A DNA stretch of 35,034 bases, taken from contig JAEWLS010000019.1 in assembly GCA_023457435.1 (NCBI GenBank), forward strand, positions 1 through 35,034, given 5' to 3'. The stretch's first letter is position 1. Every line of letters begins with the position of its first letter. Of this stretch, positions 24,196-33,104 are shown one piece after another. A model generated the notes under the pieces. It made no database searches and was not told where the DNA came from. It saw only the letters and a list, made by a program, of their open reading frames with translations. This DNA comes from Pseudomonadota bacterium. GTDB lineage: Bacteria > Pseudomonadota > Alphaproteobacteria > Rhizobiales > Rhizobiaceae. The position numbers and the translations under genes were made by a program.

Positions 24196-24227
24196 ACTAT
24201 ATGCCGTCGATGACAGACGGACAACAA
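24196..24227 (-). promoter_or_regulatory. Candidate PhoB box and -10 element of ugpBAEC
   Basis: Reading the minus strand, TTGTTGT-CCGT-CTGTCAT (24227-24210) has one exact Pho half-site (CTGTCAT) and a weaker one (4 of 7) 11 bases away. TATAGT (24201-24196) follows after 8 bases, where a -10 belongs in PhoB-activated promoters. It is 52 bases before the ugpB start. Confidence 0.45.
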
Positions 24228-24264
24228 GCGCCGGCTAAGGAATTGCAAGGGAAGTGACGGTGGG

Positions 24265-24927
24265 TCAGCGGCTGCCGAAGATGGCGGAGCCCACGCGAAC
24301 CGAGGTGGCGCCGAACGCAATCGCCGTCTCATAGTCGCCCGACATGCCCATCGAAAGCTTCGCCAGACCCGCTTCGCCAGCAAGCTTGGCGAGCAGTGCG
24401 AAATGCGGTCCCGGGTTCTCGCCAGCAGGCGGGATGCACATCAGCCCGTCGATCGCCAGCCCGTGCGTGGCGCGGCATCCTGCAACGAAGGCCACGGCCT
24501 CGCGCGGGTCTATTCCCGCCTTCTGCGGCTCCAGTCCCGTGTTGACCTGAACATAGAGCCGCGGCGCCCTGCCCTGTCGGCTAATCTCCTTGGCCAGTTC
24601 GGCGGCGATCTTCTCGCGGTCGACGGTCTCGATGACGTCGAACAGCGCGACCGCCTCCTTCGCCTTGTTCGACTGAAGCGGGCCGATCAGGTGAAGCTCG
24701 ATGCCGGCGAACTTCTCCTTCAGCCGCGGCCACTTGCCGAGCGCCTCCTGGACGCGGTTCTCGCCAAAGACGCGCTGGCCGGCCTGAAGCACCGGACGAA
24801 TATCACCCGCCTCGAATGTCTTGGAAACGGCGACCAGCGTCACCGAGCCCGCGGGGAGTTTCGCATCGGCCTCCGACGACCGGATGGCCGCACGGACTTC
24901 CTCCAGCCTTGAAACCGCATCGCTCAT
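24265..24927 (-). CDS. yggS: YggS-family pyridoxal phosphate homeostasis protein
   Basis: The 220-residue protein is a single TIM-barrel PLP-binding protein (PLPBP/PROSC) with Lys36 in LVAVSKTF forming the Schiff base. GENRVQEA, LHLIGPLQSNK and the SMGMSGDYETAI phosphate-binding stretch are also present. It buffers vitamin B6 and balances amino acid pools, with no enzyme activity known. ATG 24927 starts the conserved region and gives family-typical length; the frame reaches 25050 but overlaps the divergent leuS start. A small inverted repeat AAGCGT-gatga-ACGCTT (24968-24984) lies in the shared promoter region. Confidence 0.94.
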   Translation of the reverse strand: MSDAVSRLEEVRAAIRSSEADAKLPAGSVTLVAVSKTFEAGDIRPVLQAGQRVFGENRVQEALGKWPRLKEKFAGIELHLIGPLQSNKAKEAVALFDVIETVDREKIAAELAKEISRQGRAPRLYVQVNTGLEPQKAGIDPREAVAFVAGCRATHGLAIDGLMCIPPAGENPGPHFALLAKLAGEAGLAKLSMGMSGDYETAIAFGATSVRVGSAIFGSR

Positions 24928-25042
24928 CGAAGAAGCCGCCCGTGCCGCAGTGTTGACGCCTTGTGCAAAGCGTGATGAACGCTTGCCGCTGATTGACAGG
25001 CGCCGCCGCAGCGCCGCCACACGACCGAGCGAATAACCCGAC

Positions 25043-27655
25043 ATGGCCACCGAACGCTATAACCCGCGCGCATCCGAGCCGAAATGGCAGAAGGCCTGGG
25101 ACGACGCCAAGCTCTTCGAGACGAGGAGCGACGACCCGCGCGAGAAGTACTACGTGCTGGAGATGTTCCCGTATCCGTCGGGGCGCATCCACATGGGCCA
25201 CGTACGCAACTACACGCTGGGCGACGTCGTCGCGCGCTTCCAGCGCGCCAACGGCATGAACGTGCTCTACCCCAAGGGCTGGGACGCGTTCGGCCTGCCG
25301 GCCGAGAACGCAGCGCGCGACAATGGCGAGAACCCGCGCATCTGGACCTACCAGAACATCGAGACGATGAAGGGCCAGCTCAAGACCATGGGCCTGTCGC
25401 TCGACTGGTCGCGCGAGTTCGCCACCTGCGACCCAAGCTACTACAAGCACCAGCAGAAGATGTTCCTGGACTTCTGGAAGTCCGGGCTGGTGGAGCGCAA
25501 GGCGGCCAAGGTCAACTGGGACCCGGTCGACATGACCGTGCTGGCCAACGAGCAGGTGATCGACGGCAAGGGCTGGCGCTCCGGCGCGCCGGTCGAGCTG
25601 CGCGACCTGACGCAATGGTTCTTCAAGATCACATCGATGAGCCAGGAGCTGCTTGACGGGCTCGACACGCTGGAACGCTGGCCGGAGAAGGTGAAGCTGA
25701 TGCAGGCCAACTGGATCGGCCGGTCCGAGGGCCTGCTGATCCGCTGGCAGCTGCAGAATCCGCCTGCGGGCGAGAGCGAGCTGGAAGTCTACACGACGCG
25801 GCCCGACACGATCTTCGGCGCGTCGTTCATGGCCATCGCCGCCGACCATCCGCTGGCAAGGAAGGCGGCGGAGGGCAATCCGCAGCTGGCGTCCTTCATC
25901 GATGAGGTGCGCCATCGCGGCACGTCGGCCGCCGAACTGGAGACCGCTGAAAAGAAGGGCTTCGACACCGGCCTGCGCGTCGTCCACCCGTTCGACGCAA
26001 GCTGGACGCTGCCGGTCTACGTCGCGAACTTCGTGCTGATGGAATACGGCACGGGCGCGATCTTCGGCTGCCCCTCGGGCGACCAGCGCGACCTCGACTT
26101 CGCCAACAAATACGGCCTGCCGGTGGTGCCGGTGGTGATGCCTGAAGGCGCGGACGCCGCGTCGTTCCAGATCACCGACGAGGCCTATGTCGACGACGGG
26201 GTGATGATCAATTCGCGCTTCCTCGACGGCATGAAGCCGAAGGACGCGTTCGACGAGGTGGCGCAGCGGCTGTCGGGCGTCACCGTCAACGGCCGGCCGC
26301 AGGGCGAGCGAAAGGTGCAGTTCCGGCTGCGCGACTGGCTGATTTCGCGCCAGCGCTACTGGGGTTGCCCGATCCCGGTGATCCATTGCGACGATTGCGG
26401 CGCGGTGCCGGTGCCCGCGGCCGAACTGCCCGTGCTGCTGCCGGACGACGTCACCTTCGACCGGCCGGGCAACCCGCTCGACCATCACCCGAGCTGGAAG
26501 CACGCTTCCTGCCCGCGTTGCGGCAAGGCTGCGCGACGCGACACCGACACGATGGACACGTTCGTCGATTCGTCCTGGTATTTCGCGCGGTTCACCGATC
26601 CGTGGGACGAGACGCAGCCGACCGACACGAAGGTGGTCGACGGGCCCAATGGCTGGCTGCCGGTTAAGCAGTATATCGGCGGCATCGAGCACGCGATCCT
26701 GCATCTGCTCTATTCGCGCTTCTTCACGCGCGCGATGAAGGCGACCGGCCATCTGAACGTCGTCGAGGAGCCGTTCGAAGGCCTGTTCACGCAGGGCATG
26801 GTCGTCCACGAGACCTACAAGGGCCCGAACGGCTTCGTCACTCCGGTCGAGATCAAGATCGAGGAGCGCGACGGCAAGAGGCGTGCGACGCTGCTCTCAT
26901 CAGGCGCCGAGGTCGAAATCGGGCCGATCGAGAAGATGTCGAAGTCGAAGAAGAACGTGGTCGACCCAGACGACATCATAGGCAGCTACGGCGCCGATAC
27001 TGCACGCTGGTTCATGCTGTCGGACTCGCCGCCCGAGCGCGACGTGATCTGGACCGAGGCCGGCGTCGAAGGCGCGCACCGTTTCGTGCAGCGCGTCTGG
27101 CGTATCGTCGGCGAAGCGTCCGAATCGCTGAAGGACGTCGCGCCGGAAGCTTCCGCCGGCAGCCCGGTGTCGAAGGCGGCGCACAAGGCGCTGAAGGCGG
27201 TGACCGAGGACATTGCGCGGCTCGCCTTCAACAAGGCCGTGGCGCGCATCTACGAGCTCGCGAACACGTTGCAGCCGGCCGTCGCGGAGGCAGCGACCGC
27301 CGAGGCCGCCGACCGCGGGGCGGTGAGGCAGGCGCTCGACTTCATGCTGGCGATGATCGCGCCGATGATGCCGCATCTCGCCGAAGAGTGCCACGCCGCG
27401 ATGGGCGGCAAGGGCATGATCGCCGAGCGGCCCTGGCCGAAATTCGACCCCGCCCTGACGGTCGACAACGATTTCGTCTACCCGGTGCAGATCAACGGCA
27501 AGAAGAAGGGCGACTTGACGATCGCGCGCGACGCGGCGCAGGCTGATGTCGAAAAGGCCGCGCTGCAGCTCGATTTCGTGCGCGCGGCGCTGGACGGCAA
27601 GCCGCCGAAGAAGGTGATCGTGGTTCCGCAAAGGATCGTGAATGTGGTCGCCTGA
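25043..27655 (+). CDS. leuS: Leucyl-tRNA synthetase
   Basis: This class Ia synthetase of 870 residues carries the HIGH motif as HMGH (50-53, in PYPSGRIHMGH) and KMSKS near residues 632-636. Between them are the CP1 editing domain (TTRPDTIFGASF) and a zinc-ribbon-like insert with CDDCG and CPRCG pairs, followed by the anticodon-binding domain. It charges tRNA-Leu and clears mischarged norvaline or isoleucine. Length equals the bacterial norm. ATG 25043; lptE overlaps its 3' end by 14 bases. Confidence 0.98.
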   Translation: MATERYNPRASEPKWQKAWDDAKLFETRSDDPREKYYVLEMFPYPSGRIHMGHVRNYTLGDVVARFQRANGMNVLYPKGWDAFGLPAENAARDNGENPRIWTYQNIETMKGQLKTMGLSLDWSREFATCDPSYYKHQQKMFLDFWKSGLVERKAAKVNWDPVDMTVLANEQVIDGKGWRSGAPVELRDLTQWFFKITSMSQELLDGLDTLERWPEKVKLMQANWIGRSEGLLIRWQLQNPPAGESELEVYTTRPDTIFGASFMAIAADHPLARKAAEGNPQLASFIDEVRHRGTSAAELETAEKKGFDTGLRVVHPFDASWTLPVYVANFVLMEYGTGAIFGCPSGDQRDLDFANKYGLPVVPVVMPEGADAASFQITDEAYVDDGVMINSRFLDGMKPKDAFDEVAQRLSGVTVNGRPQGERKVQFRLRDWLISRQRYWGCPIPVIHCDDCGAVPVPAAELPVLLPDDVTFDRPGNPLDHHPSWKHASCPRCGKAARRDTDTMDTFVDSSWYFARFTDPWDETQPTDTKVVDGPNGWLPVKQYIGGIEHAILHLLYSRFFTRAMKATGHLNVVEEPFEGLFTQGMVVHETYKGPNGFVTPVEIKIEERDGKRRATLLSSGAEVEIGPIEKMSKSKKNVVDPDDIIGSYGADTARWFMLSDSPPERDVIWTEAGVEGAHRFVQRVWRIVGEASESLKDVAPEASAGSPVSKAAHKALKAVTEDIARLAFNKAVARIYELANTLQPAVAEAATAEAADRGAVRQALDFMLAMIAPMMPHLAEECHAAMGGKGMIAERPWPKFDPALTVDNDFVYPVQINGKKKGDLTIARDAAQADVEKAALQLDFVRAALDGKPPKKVIVVPQRIVNVVA

Positions 27656-28205
27656 CGGGCATCGCGCGCGGGCGGCAGCGCTGGCCTGCGCGCTTCTGCT
27701 CGGCGGCTGCACCGTGCAGCCGCTCTATTCGAGCTCGGTTTCGCCCGCAGCGTCGGCGACCGACCGCAGCACGAAGGACGCGCTGCGCAGCATCAACGTC
27801 GCCCCCGTCGCAAGCCGCGAGGTACAGGAGGTCCGCAACGAGCTTATCTTCCTGTTCTCCGGCGGGCAGGGGAACGAAAAGCAGCCGGCCTACACGATGA
27901 CGCTCAGCGCCTATTCGACGGCCGCGAGCTCGACCATCGCGCCGATCGTCGGCCGCGACCAGGTTCCGACGTCGCAGATCCTGACCTTCACGGGGAATTA
28001 CACGCTTATCGAAGCGGCGACCGGCAAGGTCGTCGGGCGCGGTACGCGTCAGGCGGTGGCCAACTACGACATGCCGGTCCAGCAGTTCGCGCAGCAGCGG
28101 GCGTTCCGCGACGCGCAGGACCGCGCGGCCCGGGAGCTTGCGGCGGCGATCGCTGCAGCCGCGGCCTCGGACCTTGCCACGGGACGTGTAGCCGCCGGCG
28201 GTTGA
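27642..28205 (+). CDS. lptE: LPS-assembly lipoprotein LptE
   Basis: The 187-residue protein has a lipoprotein signal with LLGGC (Cys23), followed by VQPLYSSS, the near-invariant start of mature LptE, and a two-layer alpha/beta fold pattern (INVAPVASREVQEVRNELIFLF, TGNYTLIEAATGKVVGRG). It plugs LptD in the outer membrane and supports delivery of lipopolysaccharide. ATG 27642 lies inside the leuS end, a common arrangement. In many proteobacteria holA follows directly; here the next gene is a convergent beta-lactamase, 7 bases away. Confidence 0.93.
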   Translation: MWSPDGHRARAAALACALLLGGCTVQPLYSSSVSPAASATDRSTKDALRSINVAPVASREVQEVRNELIFLFSGGQGNEKQPAYTMTLSAYSTAASSTIAPIVGRDQVPTSQILTFTGNYTLIEAATGKVVGRGTRQAVANYDMPVQQFAQQRAFRDAQDRAARELAAAIAAAAASDLATGRVAAGG

Positions 28206-28212
28206 ACAACCG

Positions 28213-29010
28213 TCAGTCGATGATGCCGAGATCGGTCAGCATGGCACGGGCCAGCGCAACGCGGCGGTCCATCAGCGGCTGATAGCGCGCCGGGTTCATG
28301 TGGAGAGCGAAGTAGTGCGTCGCCTCCGCGCGCTCCACATAGCCGACATACCATAAGTTCACGCCGCCGCCGGCGTTCAGGCAGGCGCCAGTCTTCGCCG
28401 AGAGGCGCCAGCGCGGCGTCGCATCGGCGACCAGCGCCTCGCGTGTGAGCTCGAGCGTGCGCCGTGAAAGGTCGAGGTTGCCCGTATGGAGGCGCTGGAG
28501 GAAATCGACCTGCTCGTCGGCCGAAATCAGCAGCGTGCCGTCGACCCAGAAGGGACGGTCGCGAATGCTGTTCCCCGCCTTCCCGTTACCGTAGCTCAAC
28601 ACGCGCAGAACACGCTTCACCTCGGCAATTCCGGCGTCGCGGGCCAAGGCGCGGTAGACCCATAACGCCGAGGCCCTGTAAGCGGCGCGCAACGACAGAT
28701 CCTTCGCCCAATCCGGATTCTTCAACCCGAGCGCAGGATCGTAGGGGACGATCTCGTCGAGGTCGGCCACCGTTCGCGTTTCCAGCAGGATCGCGGTGTT
28801 CGGGATCTTGAAGGTCGAGCACGGCGCATAGCGCTGCGCGGCGTGCGCCGGATCGTGGCGTATCGTTTCGCCGGAGGCGCCGTTGCGGACGACGAAAGTG
28901 GCGTCGATCCCGCCCAGGTGGCGGGCGAAATCCTGCGCGGACGCGCCACATGATGCGAACGCAAGCAGGGCGGCCGCGCAAAGAGCGCGGCACGCGGCAC
29001 CGGCGAACAT
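28213..29010 (-). CDS. Class D (OXA-type) beta-lactamase family protein
   Basis: The 265-residue periplasmic serine enzyme has all class D landmarks: STFK at 65-68 (Ser65 acylated, Lys68 carbamylated), SAL at 114-116 in the SxV position, YGN at 140-142, a conserved W155 and KTG at 206-208. A signal peptide ends ASA-Q at about 26. Leu for Val at the SxV box is unusual and lies next to the carbamylated Lys, so it may change turnover. It is probably a chromosomal species-level enzyme rather than an acquired one, since base composition matches the neighbours. It starts one base after the fsa stop, so it is co-transcribed. Confidence 0.9.
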   Translation of the reverse strand: MFAGAACRALCAAALLAFASCGASAQDFARHLGGIDATFVVRNGASGETIRHDPAHAAQRYAPCSTFKIPNTAILLETRTVADLDEIVPYDPALGLKNPDWAKDLSLRAAYRASALWVYRALARDAGIAEVKRVLRVLSYGNGKAGNSIRDRPFWVDGTLLISADEQVDFLQRLHTGNLDLSRRTLELTREALVADATPRWRLSAKTGACLNAGGGVNLWYVGYVERAEATHYFALHMNPARYQPLMDRRVALARAMLTDLGIID

Positions 29011-29011
29011 G

Positions 29012-29665
29012 TCAGGCGATCTTCTGGCCGGTCTTGGCCCAATCGGCGTTGAAGGCGTCGAGCCCCTTGTCGGTGAGCGGGTGCTTCACCAGCTGCTTGA
29101 GGATCGCCGGAGGCACGGTCGCGACGTCCGAGCCGATCAGTGCAGCCTGCTTGACGTGGTTCACGGTCCGGATCGAGGCAGCCAGAATCTCGGTCTGGAA
29201 GTCGTAATTGTCGTAGATCTGGCGGATCTCGGCGATCAGCGCCATGCCGTCCTCGCCGACATCGTCGATGCGGCCGATGAAGGGCGAGATGAAGCTGGCG
29301 CCGGCCTTGGCGGCGAGCAGCGCCTGATTGGCCGAAAAACACAGCGTCACGTTGACCATGCGGCCGTCGCCGGTGATCGCCTTGCACGCCTTCAGGCCGT
29401 CGAAGGTAAGCGGCACCTTGATGGCGATGTTGTCGGCGATCTTCGACAGGACTTCGGCCTCGCGCATCATGTCGGCATAGTCGGCCGAGGTGACCTCGGC
29501 GGAGACCGGACCGCTGACGATGCCGCAAATCTCCTTGGTGACTTCAAGGATGTTGCGCCCCGACTTCAGGATCAGCGAGGGGTTGGTGGTGACGCCGTCG
29601 AGCAGCCCGAGTTCGTTCAGCTCCTTGATGTCCTTCACATCGGCCGTGTCGACGAAGAATTTCAT
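29012..29665 (-). CDS. fsa: Fructose-6-phosphate aldolase / short transaldolase (TalC/Fsa type)
   Basis: The 217-residue TIM-barrel has Schiff-base Lys83 in AIKVPLT, the opening MKFFVDTADV and DGVTTNPSLI. This is the compact subfamily 3/4 transaldolase found in most rhizobia beside priA. It transfers dihydroxyacetone units in the pentose phosphate pathway; whether aldolase or transaldolase activity dominates cannot be read here. ATG 29665 opens the conserved protein; the frame to 29743 adds a basic, non-conserved stretch. It is divergent from priA. Confidence 0.93.
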   Translation of the reverse strand: MKFFVDTADVKDIKELNELGLLDGVTTNPSLILKSGRNILEVTKEICGIVSGPVSAEVTSADYADMMREAEVLSKIADNIAIKVPLTFDGLKACKAITGDGRMVNVTLCFSANQALLAAKAGASFISPFIGRIDDVGEDGMALIAEIRQIYDNYDFQTEILAASIRTVNHVKQAALIGSDVATVPPAILKQLVKHPLTDKGLDAFNADWAKTGQKIA

Positions 29666-29748
29666 GTCGCGTTTCCTCGAACCTATGGCGCGACGACCGC
29701 GCCTTTTCGGCCTTGCTCTAACCCAAGAAGCGCGCAACGTCACGCGCG

Positions 29749-31932
29749 ATGACGACAGATTCGCGCCCTCGCCGCACGGTGCCGGTCCTCGTGCCGATGC
29801 CTGCCGAGCGCCCCTATTCCTACGCTGTTCCGGACGGAATGCCGGTCGAGCCAGGCTCGATCGTCCGTGTGCCGCTCGGGCCGCGCGAAGTCGCGGGCGT
29901 GGTGTGGGACGGTGAGACCGACAGTGTCGACGCCAAGAAGCTCAGGCCGATCAGCCAGCTTTTCCATTGTCCGCCGCTCGACGCGGATGCGCGGCGCTTC
30001 GTCGACTGGGTTTCGGCCTACACGCTGACCGCGCCGGGACTCGTGGCGCGCATGTTCCTGCGCGCTCCGGCGGCGTTCGATCCGGAGCCGCCGGTCCCCG
30101 GCCTTCGCTATACCGGGGAAACGCCGGACAGGATGACCGACGCGCGGCGTCGGGTGCTCGAACTCGCCGCGGACATGCCGAGCTGGACACGATCCGGCCT
30201 TGCACACGCCGCCGGCGTATCGCTCACCGTGGTCGACGGGCTGGTCGGCCAGGGCGTGTTCGAGGAGACGTTGCTGCCGGCGCGGCCGATCGTGGCACCA
30301 CCGGACCCCGGCTACGCGCGGCCGGAGCTGACAGCAGACCAGGCGCATGCCGCCGAGGCTCTGCACGCATCCGTGGCGGCAGGCGGGTTCTCCGTGACGC
30401 TGATCGACGGCGTGACCGGGTCGGGCAAGACGGAAACCTATTTCGAGGCGATCGCGGCGGCGGTCGAGGCCGGCAAGCAGGCGCTGGTCCTGATGCCGGA
30501 GATCGCGCTGACGCAGGCCTTCCTCGAGCGCTTCCACCAGCGTTTCGGCAGCAAGCCGGCCGAGTGGCACTCCGACCTGCCGCCGCGGGCTCGCGAGCGC
30601 GTGTGGCGCCAGGTCGCGGAGGGCTCCGTGCGCGTCGTCGCGGGGGCGCGCTCGTCGCTGTTCCTGCCGTTCAAGGAGCTTGGGCTGATCGTCGTCGATG
30701 AAGAGCACGACACTGCCTACAAGCAGGAAGACCGCGTCTTCTACAACGCACGCGACATGGCGGTTGTCCGCGGCCAGATCGGCGACTTCCCGGTCGTGCT
30801 CGCGTCCGCGACGCCGTCGGTCGAGACGCGCGTGAACGCCGACGCCGGGCGCTACCGCCGGCTACCGCTGCCGACGCGCTTCGCCGACGCGGCGCTGCCC
30901 GAGCTCTCCGCTATCGACATGCGTCGCAGCGGCCCGGCGCGCGGCGGCTTCCTGTCGCCAGTGCTGCTGTCCGCACTGCGCGACAATGTCGAGCGCGGCG
31001 AGCAGTCGCTGCTTTTCCTCAACCGCCGCGGCTACGCGCCGCTGACCTTGTGCCGCGTCTGCGGCCATCGCTTCCAGTGCCCGCAATGTTCGGCCTGGTT
31101 GGTCGAACACCGGTTTCGCCAGCAGCTGGTGTGCCACCATTGCGGGCACAATGAGCGCCGCCCCGACGCCTGTCCGGAATGCGGCACCTTCGACCACCTG
31201 GTCGCCTGCGGGCCGGGAATCGAGAGGGTCGCGGAGGAGGTGGTGCATCACCTGCCCGAGGCGAGGACCATCGTCTTGTCGTCGGACATCATCGGCGGGA
31301 CCAGGCGGCTGCGGCTGGAGCTCGAATCGATCGCCAAGGGCGAATGTGACATCGTCATCGGCACGCAGCTCGTCGCCAAGGGCCACAACTTCCCCAACAT
31401 GACCCTGGTGGGGGTGGTCGACGCCGATCTCGGCCTCGCCAATGGCGACCCGCGCGCCGCGGAACGCACCTTCCAGCTGCTGTCGCAGGTCACCGGCCGT
31501 GCCGGACGAACCGGCAAGGCCAGCCGCGGGCTCATCCAGACCTACCAGCCCGACCACCCCGTCATGCGCGCCATCGTGTCGGGCGACGCCGAAAGCTTCT
31601 ATGCGCGCGAGATCGCCGAGCGGGAGCGCGCGGGATTGCCGCCGTTCGGGCGGCTGGCCGCGCTGGTGATCAGCGCCGAGACCCGCGCCGACGCCGAGGC
31701 GCATGCGCGCGAGCTGCGCCGCGCCGCGCCGGCCGCGAGCGACATCAACGTGCTCGGGCCGGCAGAAGCACCGCTGGCGCTGGTGGCGGGCCGGCACCGG
31801 TTTCGCCTGCTGGTGCATGGACAGCGCCGGTCGGACATGCAGGGGTTTGTGCGCGCCATGGTCGCAGCGGCCCCGCGGCCCAAGGGTTCGGTGCGCGTCA
31901 ATATCGACATCGACCCGCAGAGTTTCCTGTGA
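29749..31932 (+). CDS. priA: Primosomal protein N' (replication restart helicase PriA)
   Basis: The 727-residue SF2 helicase has an N-terminal 3'-DNA-binding domain, Walker A GVTGSGKTE (about 222-230), DEEH Walker B (about 317-320) and a zinc-binding cysteine cluster (CRVCG, CPQC, CHHCG, CPECG; about 430-480). A helicase C-terminal lobe follows with QVTGRAGRTG. It reloads the replisome at stalled forks. Complete, with normal length. ATG 29749. Its stop is 3 bases from the convergent toxin gene stop. Confidence 0.97.
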   Translation: MTTDSRPRRTVPVLVPMPAERPYSYAVPDGMPVEPGSIVRVPLGPREVAGVVWDGETDSVDAKKLRPISQLFHCPPLDADARRFVDWVSAYTLTAPGLVARMFLRAPAAFDPEPPVPGLRYTGETPDRMTDARRRVLELAADMPSWTRSGLAHAAGVSLTVVDGLVGQGVFEETLLPARPIVAPPDPGYARPELTADQAHAAEALHASVAAGGFSVTLIDGVTGSGKTETYFEAIAAAVEAGKQALVLMPEIALTQAFLERFHQRFGSKPAEWHSDLPPRARERVWRQVAEGSVRVVAGARSSLFLPFKELGLIVVDEEHDTAYKQEDRVFYNARDMAVVRGQIGDFPVVLASATPSVETRVNADAGRYRRLPLPTRFADAALPELSAIDMRRSGPARGGFLSPVLLSALRDNVERGEQSLLFLNRRGYAPLTLCRVCGHRFQCPQCSAWLVEHRFRQQLVCHHCGHNERRPDACPECGTFDHLVACGPGIERVAEEVVHHLPEARTIVLSSDIIGGTRRLRLELESIAKGECDIVIGTQLVAKGHNFPNMTLVGVVDADLGLANGDPRAAERTFQLLSQVTGRAGRTGKASRGLIQTYQPDHPVMRAIVSGDAESFYAREIAERERAGLPPFGRLAALVISAETRADAEAHARELRRAAPAASDINVLGPAEAPLALVAGRHRFRLLVHGQRRSDMQGFVRAMVAAAPRPKGSVRVNIDIDPQSFL

Positions 31933-31935
31933 TCC

Positions 31936-32391
31936 TTAACCGGGCGGAAATTCGCCACGCAGTGGGTTGAAGTGCTCGACTTCCAACATCGCGAAATGGC
32001 GGGTGTTCACGGTCAGCACGTCGAGCCCGTTGACCCGGGCCGTTGCCGCAACGAGGATATCGGCCAGGCCCGGGTCATGACCCCGTGCAGATACTCGATC
32101 GGCCAGTTGCCCCGCCTCCCGCGCAGTCGCCGCGTCAACCGGGAGTATGCGCTGCTCAAACTCGTTGAGTGTCGTTTCAAGCCACAGTCCGAGACGCCCA
32201 GCTTTCGTGACCGCTCCCGCGCGGCGGAGCTTTGTCACGCCGCGCACCAGTTCCGCGACCGCAATCGCTGGGAGGTACCAGTTACCGCGGGCTCTTTGCG
32301 CATCGACCCACCGCAGGAATTCTTCGGGCGGCTCCTGCCGATCCGGGGCAAAGACCGAGACAAACGAGGTGTCGAGCAGCAGACCGCTCAC
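31936..32391 (-). CDS. vapC: VapC-type PIN-domain ribonuclease toxin
   Basis: The 151-residue PIN-domain protein has the acidic site residues in order: Asp7 in LLLDTS, Glu47 in AVAELVRG, Asp111 in LADILVAATA, and the closing TVNTRHF. VapC toxins cut tRNA or rRNA and are held inactive by a partner antitoxin. GTG start at 32391 overlaps the antitoxin stop by four bases (GTGA), so the pair is translationally coupled. Complete and presumably active. It is close to the FitB-like subgroup of PIN toxins. Confidence 0.92.
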   Translation of the reverse strand: MSGLLLDTSFVSVFAPDRQEPPEEFLRWVDAQRARGNWYLPAIAVAELVRGVTKLRRAGAVTKAGRLGLWLETTLNEFEQRILPVDAATAREAGQLADRVSARGHDPGLADILVAATARVNGLDVLTVNTRHFAMLEVEHFNPLRGEFPPG

Positions 32392-32630
32392 AGATCGACG
32401 TCGCGCATCGGAGTTCGATCCCGCTCGAACTCGATGCCGCCAGGGAACGCCATGAGATGTTCAACGAAGTTCTTGGCACGCTCGGGCTGCTGCGACATAG
32501 GTTGCTCGATCGGCACGACCCTAGCCACCGGCTTGCCGTGCTTGGTGATCGTCGTGCTCTCGCCGCCTTCGGCTGCCTGGACGACCGCCGAAAAGCCTGC
32601 CTTCGCGTCTCGCAAAGCCATCGTCTTCAT
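32388..32630 (-). CDS. Phd/YefM-type antitoxin
   Basis: The 80-residue antitoxin has a Phd/YefM fold: MALRDAKAGFSAVVQAA, then TITKHGKPVARVVP for dimerisation and DNA binding. A C-terminal tail (about 45-80) would wrap the VapC partner. ATG 32630 fixes the family-typical start; the frame continues far upstream but without homology. It probably represses its own promoter through the palindromes 21 to 40 bases upstream. Confidence 0.9.
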   Translation of the reverse strand: MKTMALRDAKAGFSAVVQAAEGGESTTITKHGKPVARVVPIEQPMSQQPERAKNFVEHLMAFPGGIEFERDRTPMRDVDL

Positions 32631-32650
32631 GTCGCGGCTCCTATTGTAGT

Positions 32651-32670
32651 CACATGTGGTTACATGTAAC
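32651..32670. promoter_or_regulatory. Double-palindrome operator of the toxin-antitoxin pair
   Basis: CACATGTG (32651-32658) and GTTACATGTAAC (32659-32670) are adjacent perfect palindromes. Their ACATGT cores are exactly 10 bases apart, one helical turn. They sit between the antitoxin start (32630) and the divergent membrane protein gene (32709), as expected for cooperative autoregulation by a Phd-type dimer. Confidence 0.65.
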
Positions 32671-32708
32671 GATTCCCGCGCTGCGGCGCAATTTCGAGGG
32701 GGGCTCCG

Positions 32709-33104
32709 ATGGAATTCGCGTTTCCCTGGCCGTACAGCCAGGGCGAATGGCTGGCGTGGTCGTCCGCGGCCGTGACGATCCTGTTCGGCCTGATCGCCCT
32801 GTTCGCCCCCGGGATCACCCTGAAGATCCTGCGCCTGGAAACGCGGCCGGACCATCCCGAGGCCGTCGCCGAGGCGCGCGCCACCATGTCCGGCTTCTGG
32901 CTGGGCGTCGGCATCTGCTGCATCCTGATGGCGCAGCCGCTGCTCTACATGGCGCTCGGCATCTCCTGGGCGCTCACCGCCTTCGGGCGTCTGGTCGCGA
33001 TGATGTCGGACGGTGCCAACACGCCCTACAACTGGTTCTCGCTGGCGCTCGAGCTCGTGCTGGCCGGCCTGCCGCTCGCCTTTGCCTTCGGCTTCGTCGC
33101 CTGA
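32709..33104 (+). CDS. DUF4345-like four-helix membrane protein
   Basis: The 131-residue protein has four hydrophobic segments (about 16-37, 60-78, 80-100, 109-131). A conserved-looking EARATMSGFWLGVG stretch leads into segment two and AFGRLVAMMSDG into the last loop, as in DUF4345 proteins. Function unknown. ATG 32709 follows GAGGGGGG. It is divergent from the antitoxin gene and precedes the ATP synthase operon by 229 bases. The first helix is preceded by an aromatic N-terminus (MEFAFPWPY) instead of a signal peptide. Confidence 0.78.
   Translation: MEFAFPWPYSQGEWLAWSSAAVTILFGLIALFAPGITLKILRLETRPDHPEAVAEARATMSGFWLGVGICCILMAQPLLYMALGISWALTAFGRLVAMMSDGANTPYNWFSLALELVLAGLPLAFAFGFVA

Noticed and set aside
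24928..25042. A possible T-box or leader-peptide attenuator before leuS
   Set aside because: The 115-base region has no T-box sequence and no Leu-rich short frame; only a small inverted repeat is present.
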